Source: Bradyrhizobium nanningense | Lineage (GTDB): Bacteria > Pseudomonadota > Alphaproteobacteria > Rhizobiales > Xanthobacteraceae | Direction of reading: 5' to 3' | NCBI RefSeq assembly: GCF_004114535.1 | Contig: NZ_LBJC01000021.1 | Span: forward strand, 1 to 64,000 | DNA: 64,000 bases | Shown here: piece by piece, positions 8,440-17,765 of the stretch | How the letters are laid out: every line of letters starts with the position of its first letter | Position numbering within the stretch: the first letter of the stretch is position 1 | Notes under the pieces: generated by a model | What the model saw: only the letters and a program-made list of their open reading frames with translations | The model's database searches: none | What the model was told of the DNA's origin: nothing | Program-made: the position numbers and the translations under genes

Positions 8440-10323
8440 TTACGCTTGAGCCTGGATCAACGTGTTCATCATGCTCTGCACCACCGACATGACGTGGGCG
8501 TTGGCGGCGTAGGCATTCTGCAGCTGGATCAGGTTCGACATCTCCGAGTCCAGATTGACCTTGGAGGTCGAGTCGAACTTGGCCTGCAGCGTCGAGACCA
8601 CGACGCTCTGGCCCTGCTGGAGCTGGGTCGCCTGGGTCGAGGCGTTGGCCTGCACGCTCAGGAACTGCTGCAGATAGTTCGAAACGCTGCCGGTGAAGGG
8701 CTGGTTGGCCGAGCCGAGGCCGCTCTGCGGTGAATAGGAGAACACCGCGCTGGTGAGCTGCGAGTAGAGATAGTCCGAGCGCGTGGTGTCACCCGCGGGC
8801 GTCACCGGCGAAGTGTTGTACACCGACATCCTGGTCGGGTCGGCGGCCAGCTGCGTGTTCACCTTGATGCGTCCGGCAAAGCCGGTCAGCTGCGAGCCCG
8901 AGGCCAAGATCGCGCCGGTGTAGAGCGCCTGCCCGCCGTCGGTGAACAGCGGCAGTTGCGGATTGCCCGAGGTCAGCGACGACATCGTCTTGCTCGTCGA
9001 GGCCGAATTGACCTTGGCAAGGCCGCTATTGTCGTCGGTGATCCGCAGCGTTGTGGCGGTCGCCGGCGACGGGGCTGCAGAGAAGGACAGGTGCGAGCCC
9101 GAGAGCGCGGTGTTGAGCACGGAGGCGATCGTGCCCATGCCGCTCGCAAAATTCACGCCGATCTGCATCGGATTGGCGTTGGTGGCGTTCTGGAGCGGCA
9201 GCGCCGCCGGATCGGTGACGTTGACCAGCGTGATCTGGCGCTTCGTATTGGTCGCCGTGTCGGTGTAGGTGAAGCTGGCGGTGTTGCCCGGCAGCGCACC
9301 GGCAAGGTCGATGTCGAAGCCGGCCGGTGGACCGGACACCGTGGTGCCGGCGGTGGTCTTGTCCGACAGCGCGCTCGACATCGTGGCGGCGAGCTGGTCG
9401 ATCTGGTCCTGCGCCTGCACCAGCGTCTGGTCGCGCAGCTTCAGGTCGGCCGCGATCTCGCCCGACGAGACCACGTTGTTGGCGACGACGTCGACCTTCG
9501 AGCCGTTCGGCAGCACGATGTTGAGCTCGCCGACGCCGGACTTGGCGGGATCCGTGTTGTACAGCGACGTCGCCGAAATTGCGCCTGCGGAAGCGAAGGT
9601 GAATTGCGAGGCGAGCCCGGCGCCGACCAGCTGGATGCCTGTGGTCGTGTAGATGTTGGCCTGGTTCGAACCGTCGGTGGTGACGCGGACGTCGACATAT
9701 TTCGATAGCGTGTTGATGGCCTGGTCGCGCTGGTCCATCAATGTCGCGGCCGAGGGGTCGTTGGCCGACAGACCCTGCAGCTTGGTGTTGATGGTGGCGA
9801 CCTTCTGCATCGCCGCGTTGGCGGCGGCCGCCGAGGTGCCGAGATCCTGCTCGACGTTGGAGCGCAGCGACTGGATGCCCTTGGTGGTGACGTTGAGCTG
9901 CGTGGCCAGCGCCTGCGCCGCGCCGAGGGCAACCGTTTGCGCTGACGAGGCACCCGAGCTCGTCGACAGCCCCTGCAGCGCCGTGGTGAAGTTGTTCAGC
10001 GAGGTTTCGAGCGTGCCGCTGTTGCCCGGCGTGCCATAAACATTCTGAAGCTGCTTCAGGATGCTGGCCATCTGGTCGGCGTAACCGCTGCCGCCGGTTT
10101 CGGTGCGCAGCTGGTTCTGCACATAGGTGTCGAGCTCCCGGCTGACGCCGGTCGTCATCGCCGTCGAGCCGAAGTCGCCGGTGGTGACCTCGATCTGGTT
10201 CGGCGTCTGGACGACGTAACCCGGCGTCTGCGCATTCGCGACGTTCGAGGAGACGATCGAGAGCGCGGCCTGGTTGGCACGCAGGCCGCTCATCGCACTG
10301 GCGAGGGCTGAACTCAAACCCAT
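8440..10323 (-). CDS. flgK: Flagellar hook-associated protein FlgK (HAP1)
   Basis: The product has 627 residues. The N-terminus (GLSSALASAMSGLRANQAAL, then IVSSNVANAQTPGYV) is the rod/hook-family signature. The C-terminus (LDSEMSNLIQLQNAYAANA, then HVMSVVQSMMNTLIQAQA) is typical of FlgK. It forms the first junction zone between hook and filament after export. Length is slightly above the enteric protein. It starts 34 bases after flgE and ends 21 bases before flgL, consistent with one flgE-flgK-flgL operon driven from upstream of flgE. Confidence 0.92.
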   Translation of the reverse strand: MGLSSALASAMSGLRANQAALSIVSSNVANAQTPGYVVQTPNQIEVTTGDFGSTAMTTGVSRELDTYVQNQLRTETGGSGYADQMASILKQLQNVYGTPGNSGTLETSLNNFTTALQGLSTSSGASSAQTVALGAAQALATQLNVTTKGIQSLRSNVEQDLGTSAAAANAAMQKVATINTKLQGLSANDPSAATLMDQRDQAINTLSKYVDVRVTTDGSNQANIYTTTGIQLVGAGLASQFTFASAGAISATSLYNTDPAKSGVGELNIVLPNGSKVDVVANNVVSSGEIAADLKLRDQTLVQAQDQIDQLAATMSSALSDKTTAGTTVSGPPAGFDIDLAGALPGNTASFTYTDTATNTKRQITLVNVTDPAALPLQNATNANPMQIGVNFASGMGTIASVLNTALSGSHLSFSAAPSPATATTLRITDDNSGLAKVNSASTSKTMSSLTSGNPQLPLFTDGGQALYTGAILASGSQLTGFAGRIKVNTQLAADPTRMSVYNTSPVTPAGDTTRSDYLYSQLTSAVFSYSPQSGLGSANQPFTGSVSNYLQQFLSVQANASTQATQLQQGQSVVVSTLQAKFDSTSKVNLDSEMSNLIQLQNAYAANAHVMSVVQSMMNTLIQAQA

Positions 10324-10357
10324 GTTACTTACCGCCTTTGGTTACGTTACGCGCCGA

Positions 10358-12625
10358 TCAGCGCAACACGTTCAGGAGGTCCTGCACCATCGAATTCGCG
10401 GTCGTGATCACCTTGGTGTTGGCCGAATAGGCCTGCTGGGTCACGATCAGCTTGGTGAATTCGTCGGCGATGTCGGTGTTCGAGCCTTCCAGCGACGAGC
10501 CGCTGATGGTGCCCGAAGCGCCGTCGATCGCAGGTCCAGACTGCTCGGTCGCGGCATAGGCGCCGCCGTCGAGCGCCTTCAGGTAGTTGGTGCCGTTGAA
10601 GTGCGACAACGAGACCTGCGCGAGGTCGAGGTTCTGGCCGTTGGAGAAGGTACCGACCACGAGGCCGTTGTTGTTGACGGCGACGGAGCGGAGCTGACCT
10701 GCGGCGTAGCCGTTCTGGGTGATGGTGTTGATGGTCACCGCGCCACTGGTGCTGGCATATTGCGTCAGGCCGCCCTGAGAGATGTTGAAAGCGAGCGAGC
10801 CGAGCGACTGACCGCTGACGCTGACATTGTTGATGGTGATGCCCGAGGTGCTCGGGGAGGTCAGTGAGCCGTCGGCGGCGAAGGTGAAGGCCTGCCCGGT
10901 ATTGACCCAGCCGACCGTCGTGCCGGTCGCGTTCGGATCGGTCTGGTAGAACAGGTTCCAGGTATCGGAATGGCCCGTGCCCAGCGAGGCGCTGTCGGTC
11001 TTGGCCCAACGCAGCTGCAGGTTCACCGGCGTGCCCGCGGCGTTGTAGGCGGTCACCGCGCCGCCGCTGATCGATTCCTTGGTGAAGGTGGCGATGTCGT
11101 TGCCGATCACGCCGCCGGTGCCGGCCGTGCCGCCGCCGCCGCGGTTCTTGGAAATGGATGACGTAAAGCCGAGCGCGGCGAAGGCGCTGCTGTTGTTGCT
11201 CGTCACCGTCAGGGTCGGATTGGCGATACCGGTATTCAGGGTGATCACGCCGTTGCTGATCGACGAACCGCTCGCACCGCTGAGCGTGTCGATCCTCTGC
11301 AGCAAGGTCGAGATGTCGTCGGTGATGTTGATCTGGTTCGGAGCGACAGCACCGGAATTCACGAAGGTGATTGTATTGGCAGGGCCGGTGCCATTGACCT
11401 GGATGTAGTTGCCAGCCACGAACGGCGTCGAGAGGACTTCCGGGCCGCCGGGCGTCGCGCTGCCGCCGAGCACCGTAGCACCCGTAATCGCGGGGGTGGA
11501 CAGCACGTTACCGCCGCGCGTCACACTGCTGACGCCGAGCAAGCCTGCCGCGGTGCCGCTGATCGTGACGTCGGAGGTGGTGTTGGTCGTGATCTGGATG
11601 TTGCCGCCGGTGGTCATTATCGCGGCGGCGGGGGCGCCGCCGGCACCCAGGGTGATCGCATTCAGGATGTCCGACATCTTTGCGCCGGTCGGCGAAAGCA
11701 AACCGATCGTGGTGGTCGTGCCGACCGTGGAGGCGCCGGAAACGGTGGCGTCGAAGTTGATGGTCTGACCGTTGACCGTCAGCGTCTTGCCGGCCAGGCT
11801 GGTGAGAAGGGTGTTGTTGAGATGCGGGGACACGGCGGAATCGAGCGACGTGCCGCCAGATACCGCCGCCGAGGCGCTGTCCAGCAGCGTCACCGTGCCG
11901 GTCGCGGTCGTCGCCGTATAGGCCGAGCGCAGATTGCCGGTGGCCGCGGCGCCCGAGATCGTCGCATTGGTGTAGGGCGGCGGCGGCGTGCCGATGATCA
12001 GCGGGTTGGCGGCGAAGTCAGACGGGTTCAGGCCGCCGGCCGCCAGCAGCGTGCCGGTCGCCGCGGTCGAGCTGGCCGCCGTATTCGGCACGCTCGGCAG
12101 GTTCGCGGCGTATTGGATCGAGGTGGTCGCCTGGGCCGGGATGAAGTTGTTCTGGAATTTCAGGACCGTCGCCACGTTGCCGGTCGGGTTGCCGGTCTTG
12201 GGATCGACCGTGGTGCCCATCAAATAATAGCCGGCGCCGTTGACCAGATTGCCGTTGGCATTGAGCTGGAAGTCGCCGCGGCGGGTGTAATAGGTGACGC
12301 CGCTGAACACCGGAACGTTGTCGACGACGCCGGTCGCCTTCTGAATGGAGAAGAAGCCGTCGCCGGTGATCGCCATGTTGGTGGCGACGGTGGAGCCCGA
12401 GATCGTGCCCTGCGTGGTGATGGTGGCCTTCGCATTGGCCGTCACGCCGCCCGCGACCTGCTTGCTCGGAACCGAGGAGTCGGGAATGAGATCGACGAAG
12501 CTGGTGCCGATGCCCTTGTAACCGGTGGTGGATGAGTTCGCGATGTTGCCCGAAATGTTCTGTAGCGCGTAGGACTGCGCCTGCAGGCCACCCACCGAGG
12601 TGTTCATTGCATCGAAGATACCCAT
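10358..12625 (-). CDS. flgE: Flagellar hook protein FlgE
   Basis: The product has 755 residues, far longer than enteric FlgE (about 400). The N-terminus carries the rod/hook signature (SYALQNISGNIANSSTTGYK) and the FlgE-type GDGFFSIQ motif. The C-terminus (DEFTKLIVTQQAYSANTK, then TANSMVQDLLNVL) is typical. The extra length is a Gly/Ser/Thr-rich middle that includes two related modules (about 277-368 and 401-490); the second closely resembles the module in FlgL. GGAGA precedes the ATG. A sigma-54-like promoter lies 65-79 bases upstream. FlgE polymerises into the hook after type III export. Confidence 0.92.
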   Translation of the reverse strand: MGIFDAMNTSVGGLQAQSYALQNISGNIANSSTTGYKGIGTSFVDLIPDSSVPSKQVAGGVTANAKATITTQGTISGSTVATNMAITGDGFFSIQKATGVVDNVPVFSGVTYYTRRGDFQLNANGNLVNGAGYYLMGTTVDPKTGNPTGNVATVLKFQNNFIPAQATTSIQYAANLPSVPNTAASSTAATGTLLAAGGLNPSDFAANPLIIGTPPPPYTNATISGAAATGNLRSAYTATTATGTVTLLDSASAAVSGGTSLDSAVSPHLNNTLLTSLAGKTLTVNGQTINFDATVSGASTVGTTTTIGLLSPTGAKMSDILNAITLGAGGAPAAAIMTTGGNIQITTNTTSDVTISGTAAGLLGVSSVTRGGNVLSTPAITGATVLGGSATPGGPEVLSTPFVAGNYIQVNGTGPANTITFVNSGAVAPNQINITDDISTLLQRIDTLSGASGSSISNGVITLNTGIANPTLTVTSNNSSAFAALGFTSSISKNRGGGGTAGTGGVIGNDIATFTKESISGGAVTAYNAAGTPVNLQLRWAKTDSASLGTGHSDTWNLFYQTDPNATGTTVGWVNTGQAFTFAADGSLTSPSTSGITINNVSVSGQSLGSLAFNISQGGLTQYASTSGAVTINTITQNGYAAGQLRSVAVNNNGLVVGTFSNGQNLDLAQVSLSHFNGTNYLKALDGGAYAATEQSGPAIDGASGTISGSSLEGSNTDIADEFTKLIVTQQAYSANTKVITTANSMVQDLLNVLR

Positions 12626-12689
12626 AACTTTGTCTCCAAATCCGATCTCGGCGGCCGGTCGACCATGGCCGCAGTCGGAGGAGACAGTC

Positions 12690-12704
12690 GCAAGGGCTAT
12701 GCCA
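12690..12704 (-). promoter_or_regulatory. Sigma-54-type promoter of flgE
   Basis: Read on the minus strand, 12704-12690 gives TGGCATAGCCCTTGC, which matches the RpoN consensus TGGCAC-N5-TTGC with the invariant GG and GC 10 bases apart. It lies 65 bases upstream of the flgE start. Hook operons of the Caulobacter type depend on RpoN and the activator FlbD. The match is visible in the sequence; activity is inferred. Confidence 0.6.
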
Positions 12705-12742
12705 ATGCGGGTATCTTCAGAAATTCAATGACTTAATGAAAT

Positions 12743-12766
12743 TGCCCCGCCCTGACGACCGGGGCA
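12743..12766 (-). terminator. Possible msrB terminator
   Basis: A 7-bp stem (12743-12749 with 12760-12766) is followed on the minus strand by ATTTCATT. It lies 37 bases past the msrB stop. The stem is short and the T-run imperfect. Confidence 0.35.
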
Positions 12767-12796
12767 CAATTGCCGGGACCGGCAACAATTGCCGGG
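12766..12796. promoter_or_regulatory. Palindrome and direct repeats upstream of flgE promoter (possible activator site)
   Basis: A perfect 16-base palindrome (TTGCCGG-GA-CCGGCAA, 12770-12785) is overlaid by two 12-base direct repeats (ACAATTGCCGGG at 12766-12777 and 12785-12796). It lies about 65 bases upstream of the sigma-54 element, a suitable distance for an RpoN enhancer such as an FlbD site. It is squeezed between that promoter and the msrB stop at 12803. Confidence 0.35.
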
Positions 12797-12802
12797 CCTT
12801 CC

Positions 12803-13315
12803 TTACGTCGCCGATGCCGCCGCGGGATGGAAGACCAGCCCGAAACCATCAATGCAATAGCGCAATCCGGTCGGCTTCGGACCGTCGTCGAAGACGTGGC
12901 CGAGATGGCCGCCGCAGCGCCGGCAATGCACCTCGGTGCGCACCATGCCGTAGGCCCGGTCCTCGGTCTTGCCGACATTGCCCTCGATCGGCTGGTAGAA
13001 GCTCGGCCAGCCGGTGCCGCTCTCGAATTTGGTCTCGGACGCAAACAGCGGCAGATCGCAGCCGGCGCAGGCGAAAATGCCCTTGCGATGCTCCTTCAGC
13101 AGCGGGCTGGAGCCCGGCCGCTCGGTGCCGTGATTGCGCAGGATCTCATATTGCTGCGGCGTGAGCTGGGCGCGCCATTCAGCCTCCGTCTTCGTGATCT
13201 CGAACTTTTCCGCGGCCTTCTCGCCGGCCTCGGCAGGCATTCCTCTCAGCCAGCGGAAGGCCCCAAGGCCGAACAGGCCGGCGGCAGTCGTCAACAGGAT
13301 GCGGCGGTCAAACAT
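12803..13315 (-). CDS. msrB: Peptide-methionine (R)-S-oxide reductase
   Basis: The product has 170 residues and reduces the R-epimer of methionine sulfoxide in damaged proteins. Visible are two CxxC zinc pairs (CAGC and CRRC), the substrate region [23 protein letters not shown], and the catalytic cysteine in LRYCIDG. The N-terminus ([19 protein letters not shown]) is a hydrophobic leader with twin arginines, suggesting export or membrane anchoring rather than the usual cytoplasmic form. GGAGAATGAG precedes the ATG. Confidence 0.92.
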   Translation of the reverse strand: MFDRRILLTTAAGLFGLGAFRWLRGMPAEAGEKAAEKFEITKTEAEWRAQLTPQQYEILRNHGTERPGSSPLLKEHRKGIFACAGCDLPLFASETKFESGTGWPSFYQPIEGNVGKTEDRAYGMVRTEVHCRRCGGHLGHVFDDGPKPTGLRYCIDGFGLVFHPAAASAT

Positions 13316-13400
13316 CTCATTCTCCGTGCGGGAGCTCCACGCCCTGAGATACGGGCTTTAACGGCCGACGTTACACCTCCAGGCGGAATTTTTCGCGGGT

Positions 13401-14870
13401 CTATCGCGAAACGCCGACGTCGTGGGAGGCCGGTTCCGAGGGCGGGTCTGCCGCTTCGACCGCGGGTTTCGGCGCCGGGGCCGGCCGCGGCCTGACGCCC
13501 GGCGGCGGACGGCGCGGACCGGTGCCGGCGGCCCGGTTGGCCTCGGCAAGGCGCGCCTCGCGCTCCCTGTTCTTGACCCTGGCACGCTCGCGATAGCGGG
13601 CGAGCGAGCCTGCAGCGGCGGAACTCGCCCTGCCCCAAATCCCGACCAATTGGCCTGCGACCCGTCCCGTGGCGCCGCCTGCCCAGACCAGTTCGAACGG
13701 CGAGAACAGCCGCCAGCGCTCATCGCCCCACAGGATGCTGCGCGCAATCATCTGCCCGGCCATCGCCGAGGTGTTCATGCCCTGACGGCCGAACCCGCTC
13801 GCCACCCACAGCCCTTTGCGCAACTGGCCGATCTGCGGCATGCCGTGCACGGTCTGGCCGGTGGCGCCGCCAAACATGTCCGTGACCTCGACATTGCCGA
13901 GCGCTGGAAGGATCGTGCGGATCCGCCGCCTCACGGCGCCCGCAAAGCGCTGCGGACCGGCGGCCCAAGTGGTCTCCGGGCTTTCCCACATCAGCCGGTC
14001 GCCGTCGACGATGCGGAAATGATCGACACCGTCGGAGTCCATCACCGATCCCTTGAAGGCGATGATCTCATGCACGCGCTCGCCGAGCGGCGCGGTGATG
14101 CCGGCATAGCGCCAGACCGGCAGCAGCGTCTCCGACAGGCGCCTTAAGGGCGCGCCGAGATGGATGTTGCCCGCGAGCACGATGTGGGTGGCGCGCAGCC
14201 GCGCCGAGGGCGTGACGATGCGTTTGCGGATGCCGGAATGATCGATGCTGACGACCGGCGTGTCCTCGAAGATGCGGGCGCCTGCCCGACGCGCCAGCCC
14301 CGCGAGGCCGTGCACATATTTGCGGCCGTCGACCTGAAACGCTTTGGGATAATACACGCCGTGGAAGTAGCGATCGGTCTTGAGCACCTCGCGGACGCGA
14401 TCGACCTGCCAACCCTCGACCTCGGTGTCGAAATCCTCGTTCAGCATCTGCAACCGGCTGATCAGCCGGTCGCCGGCATCGACGTTCGAGACCTCCAGCA
14501 CGCCCTCGCTTCTGGCGATCCCTGGCATGTTCTCTTCCGTGGCGTTGGCCCGGACGAACTCGGCGCCCTCCTTCGACAGCCTCCACAATTCACGCGCGTC
14601 CTCGAAGCCGATGCGCTCGATAAGCTCGGTGAGCGGCAGCGCAAAGCCCGGCATCACCGTGCCGAGCTGGTTGCCGGACGCGTTCCAGCCGACGTGGCGG
14701 CCTTCGAGCACGGCGACACTGGCCCCTAACCGGGCCGCCTCCAGCGCGATGGTGAGCCCGGCGAGCCCCGCACCGATGACGCAGATGTCGGCGTCAAGCT
14801 CGAACGACAGCCGCGTGCGGTCGCGAAAGCCGGCTTCTTCCTGGGATACGCTTGTGTAAGTCTCGCTCAT
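13401..14870 (-). CDS. FAD-dependent oxidoreductase, DAO family
   Basis: The product has 489 residues. The N-terminus holds the dinucleotide-binding motif VIGAGLAGLTIALEAARLG followed by an acidic strand end (VAVLEG), and the C-terminal half has the D-amino-acid-oxidase-type FAD-closing segment GLWVASGFGRQGMNTS. It resembles oxidases of amines or N-methyl amino acids (gamma-glutamylputrescine oxidase type). The last 75 or so residues are Arg/Pro/Ala-rich and look disordered, an extension not typical of the family. It is divergent from the SixA-like gene across 96 bases. The substrate is unknown. Confidence 0.82.
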   Translation of the reverse strand: MSETYTSVSQEEAGFRDRTRLSFELDADICVIGAGLAGLTIALEAARLGASVAVLEGRHVGWNASGNQLGTVMPGFALPLTELIERIGFEDARELWRLSKEGAEFVRANATEENMPGIARSEGVLEVSNVDAGDRLISRLQMLNEDFDTEVEGWQVDRVREVLKTDRYFHGVYYPKAFQVDGRKYVHGLAGLARRAGARIFEDTPVVSIDHSGIRKRIVTPSARLRATHIVLAGNIHLGAPLRRLSETLLPVWRYAGITAPLGERVHEIIAFKGSVMDSDGVDHFRIVDGDRLMWESPETTWAAGPQRFAGAVRRRIRTILPALGNVEVTDMFGGATGQTVHGMPQIGQLRKGLWVASGFGRQGMNTSAMAGQMIARSILWGDERWRLFSPFELVWAGGATGRVAGQLVGIWGRASSAAAGSLARYRERARVKNREREARLAEANRAAGTGPRRPPPGVRPRPAPAPKPAVEAADPPSEPASHDVGVSR

Positions 14871-14966
14871 GCCGTTTTCTTATTAAAGGACCGATCGGGC
14901 GCCTGTCACCTTGTCCTCAACCGGCGCCTGTAGATTATTCTGGACGTGGAACGATTCGGGAATGCC

Positions 14967-15503
14967 ATGCGCCGCTTGATGTTGCTGCGTCACGCCAAGA
15001 CAGAGACTGACGCGCCGAGCGGCCGTGACCAGGACCGCCGGCTCGACGACCGCGGCCAAAGGGATGCTGCGCAAATCGGCGACTGGATCGCCGCCCATCC
15101 GCCCTTCCCCGATACCGTGCTGGTGTCACACGCCGTCCGGGCCCGGCAGACCTGGGACATCGCCTGGGAGGCGATGAAGGACCGCGTGCCGGCGCCGCAG
15201 GTCGAGGTCCTGCCGGAACTCTATGGCGCCGATCCGGCGCAGATCCTGGAGTCCATTCGCACTGCAACGGCCCCGGCCAACCCGAAGCGATTGCTGCTGG
15301 TCGCCCATAATCCCGGCATGCACGAGGCCGCGCTCATGCTGATGGGCGGCGGCGATCCGGCCGGCGCCAGGGCTCTCGCCGACAATTTGCCCACTTCGGG
15401 ACTTGCGATCTTCGACTTTGACGTCAAGGATTGGGGTGACGTGGCCTACCGCCGCGGCAAACTGGTGCTGTTCACCAGCCCCAAGCTGCTTCGATCGGGA
15501 TGA
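14967..15503 (+). CDS. SixA-like histidine phosphatase
   Basis: The product has 178 residues. It begins MRRLMLLRHAKTE, where RHAK is the phosphohistidine motif of the phosphoglycerate-mutase-like superfamily, and has the second catalytic histidine in LLVAHNPGMHE. Such small members (SixA type) dephosphorylate phosphohistidine in signalling proteins, but the substrate here is unknown. The start at 14967 places RHAK at the N-terminus as in the family; an ATG at 14946 adds seven unlikely residues. It overlaps a frame leading to the universal stress gene, which follows on the same strand. Confidence 0.82.
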   Translation: MRRLMLLRHAKTETDAPSGRDQDRRLDDRGQRDAAQIGDWIAAHPPFPDTVLVSHAVRARQTWDIAWEAMKDRVPAPQVEVLPELYGADPAQILESIRTATAPANPKRLLLVAHNPGMHEAALMLMGGGDPAGARALADNLPTSGLAIFDFDVKDWGDVAYRRGKLVLFTSPKLLRSG

Positions 15504-15571
15504 GAGGCGTGGCCCGCCGCCTCGACCGGTTGATCCGGTGCGATCAAGGGGCTGAAGATTTGGAGGCGCAG

Positions 15572-15997
15572 ATGTTCAAGTCCATCCTCGTGCCCATCGA
15601 CCTCGCCGACACCGATCTGGCCAAGCCGGCGATCGCGACCGCGGCAACGCTGTCGCAGACCTGGAGTGGCACGGTGCGCCTGCTCAACGTGCTGCCGATG
15701 ACGCCGGTGATGCTGGCCGAATACGTGCCGGCCGATTTCGACGAGCAGCAGCGCCAGACCTCGGAAGAGGCACTCGCCATCGTCGCGCGCGAATCCGGCA
15801 TCGAGGCAGGGCGGATCTCCAGCGTGGTGCGCCAGGGCGGCATCTACCACGAGATCCTGGAGGAAGCGGCGCAGATGAAGGCCGATTTGATCGTGATGAC
15901 CTCGCACCGGCCGGCGATGCGCACCTATTTCCTCGGCTCCAACGCCGGCCACGTCGTGCGCTACGCCAAATGTTCGGTGCTGGTGGTCAGGCATTGA
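15572..15997 (+). CDS. Universal stress protein, UspA family
   Basis: The product has 141 residues and one Usp domain: N-terminal strand FKSILVPIDLADTD, and C-terminal ATP-binding-like region LIVMTSHRPAMRTYFLGSNA leading to CSVLVVRH. The start at 15572 has TGGAGG about 6 bases upstream. It follows the SixA-like gene by 68 bases and may share its transcript. Usp proteins are soluble dimers made under stress or growth arrest; the ligand is not predictable. Confidence 0.88.
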   Translation: MFKSILVPIDLADTDLAKPAIATAATLSQTWSGTVRLLNVLPMTPVMLAEYVPADFDEQQRQTSEEALAIVARESGIEAGRISSVVRQGGIYHEILEEAAQMKADLIVMTSHRPAMRTYFLGSNAGHVVRYAKCSVLVVRH

Positions 15998-16014
15998 GGG
16001 CTGGATCAATGCCC

Positions 16015-16096
16015 TTGTAGCCCGGGTGAGCGAAGCGATACCCGGGGCCGCTCGGAATGAGGATCCCGGATATCGCTTCGCTCATCCGGGCTACAA
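16015..16096. repeat. Palindromic intergenic repeat (family 1)
   Basis: The ends TTGTAGCCCGG (16015-16025) and CCGGGCTACAA (16086-16096) are perfectly complementary. Inside, GAGCGAAGCGATA is mirrored by TATCGCTTCGCTC. The element folds into one long hairpin and resembles dispersed intergenic palindromes of bradyrhizobia. It sits between the Usp gene and the broken transposase. Confidence 0.7.
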
Positions 16097-16165
16097 AACC
16101 TTGCGTTGCCCATCGAGGCTGGGCAAGAACTCGGCATTTGGGGGAGTTGGTGTACGATTCTGCTG

Positions 16166-17765
16166 ATGACGAATCGCACATTTAAGACCGGCGAGAACCG
16201 CGAGCAGGCCAGTCTGCTTCCTGCTCGGATTGAGGATTATGTCGGGCCGAACAACCCGGTTCGGGCGATCGAGAGCTTCGTCCGCGTCCTCGACCTTGCC
16301 AAGCTCGGCTTTTGCCATGCGGATCGCAAGGCTGAGGAGGTCGGTCAGCCGCCATACGATCCGGCTGATCTGCTGAAGCTCTATCGGTTACATCAACCAA
16401 ATCAGGTCGTCGCGCCGGTTGGAGCGGGAGGCCTGCCGCAATCTGGAACTGATCTGGCTGCTGAGGAATCTGAAGCCGGGTTATCGGACGATCGGCAACT
16501 TCCGCAAGGAGAATTGGGCGGCTCTGAAGGCAGCCAACCGCAGTTTCGTGCTGTTGATGCGCGAGCTCGGTCTTGTCGGCGGCAGCGTTGTTGCGATTGA
16601 CGGCTCGTTCTTCCATGGCGACGCCAGCAAGGCCAGCATCTTTACACGCAAGAGGCTTGCCGATCAGATCGCAAAGCTTGACCAGGAGATCGAGGCTTAC
16701 GGCAAGTCCCTAGAGGACAATGATGCCGCAGAAGCCAGAAAGCCGGGCAAGGATGGGCCCGATGGCGGCGGCGGAGATGACGGCGACATCGGCGCGAAAG
16801 TCGCGGCGCTGATGGCGAAGCGCGCGGGCGCACAAACCGATCTTGCTCGGCTGGAGGAGAATGGCCAGACGCAGCTGTCCCTGACCGATCCGGATGCCCG
16901 GCTGCTGGTCAAGAGCGGCCAGGGGGTCGCAGGCTACAACGTGCAGACCGCCGTCGACGACAAGCACAAGCTTATTGTCGCCAGCGAGGTGGTGAACGCC
17001 AGCAGCGATGTCGGCCAGCTACATGCGATGGCCATGGCGGCAAAGGAGGCCCTTGAGGTCAAGACCCTGCAGGCGCTGGCAGATGAGGGCTATTACAGCA
17101 GTCGCGAACTGAAGGCCTGTGAGGACGATGGCATCACGGCCTAAGTGCCGGTACCGGAGGCCAACGCCCGGCTCGAGAAGCAAGGCCGCTTCGCCCTCAA
17201 GGACTTCAACTATGATGACGCATCCGACACCTACCATTGTCCTGCTGGCCAACTGCTGCATCCGATGAAGAGCAGGCAGAAGAACACCAGCGGCCGCGTC
17301 GAGATCCGCTACGCGGCGCGCGGAGTGATCTGCAGGACCTGCCCGCTCAAGCTCCGTTGCCTCGGCTCGAACGCGGCCTACCGGACGATCGGTCGCTGGG
17401 AGCATGAAGACGTTCTTGAACGTCATCGCGCGCGGATGCAGGGCGCAGGCGAGCTGATGCGTCGTCGTTCTGGCATCGTCGAGCATCCGTTTGGCACGCT
17501 CAAATGCCGTGCCGGCTATCGTCATTTCCTGGTCCGCGGCTTCGACAAGGTCCGCGGTGAATGGAGCCTGATGGCGCTCTGCTACAACTTCACCCGCGTG
17601 CTCAACATCCTTGGGGTCGACGCGTTTCTGGCCGCGCTCGCAAAGACGTTTGCTCCTTGCCGATGCACCCTCGCAGCCCTGCTGACGTGCATTCAGGTTG
17701 CTCTGGCGACCTTCTGGACAAATCCGCCGCCGATGCCCGCAATTGGCCGACCCAACCCGGCCTGA
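16166..17765 (+). pseudogene. Broken IS1182-type transposase
   Basis: Three consecutive pieces make one DDE transposase. The N-terminal piece (from 16166, TNRTFKTGENREQASLLPAR) runs to about 16390. The middle is in the next frame (from about 16395, through REACRNLELIWLLRNLKPGY and the catalytic-core VAIDGSFFHGDASK). The C-terminal piece (17145-17765, with CPLKLRCLG and IVEHPFGTLK) is separated from the middle only by an in-frame TAA at 17142-17144, after GITA. The frame change at LKLY is best explained by loss of 5 bases. Two independent lesions make it inactive. I could not identify the terminal inverted repeats. Confidence 0.85.

Noticed and set aside
16166..17765. Programmed frameshifting in the transposase
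   Set aside because: The frame change needs 5 missing bases and is accompanied by an in-frame stop further on, so decay is simpler.
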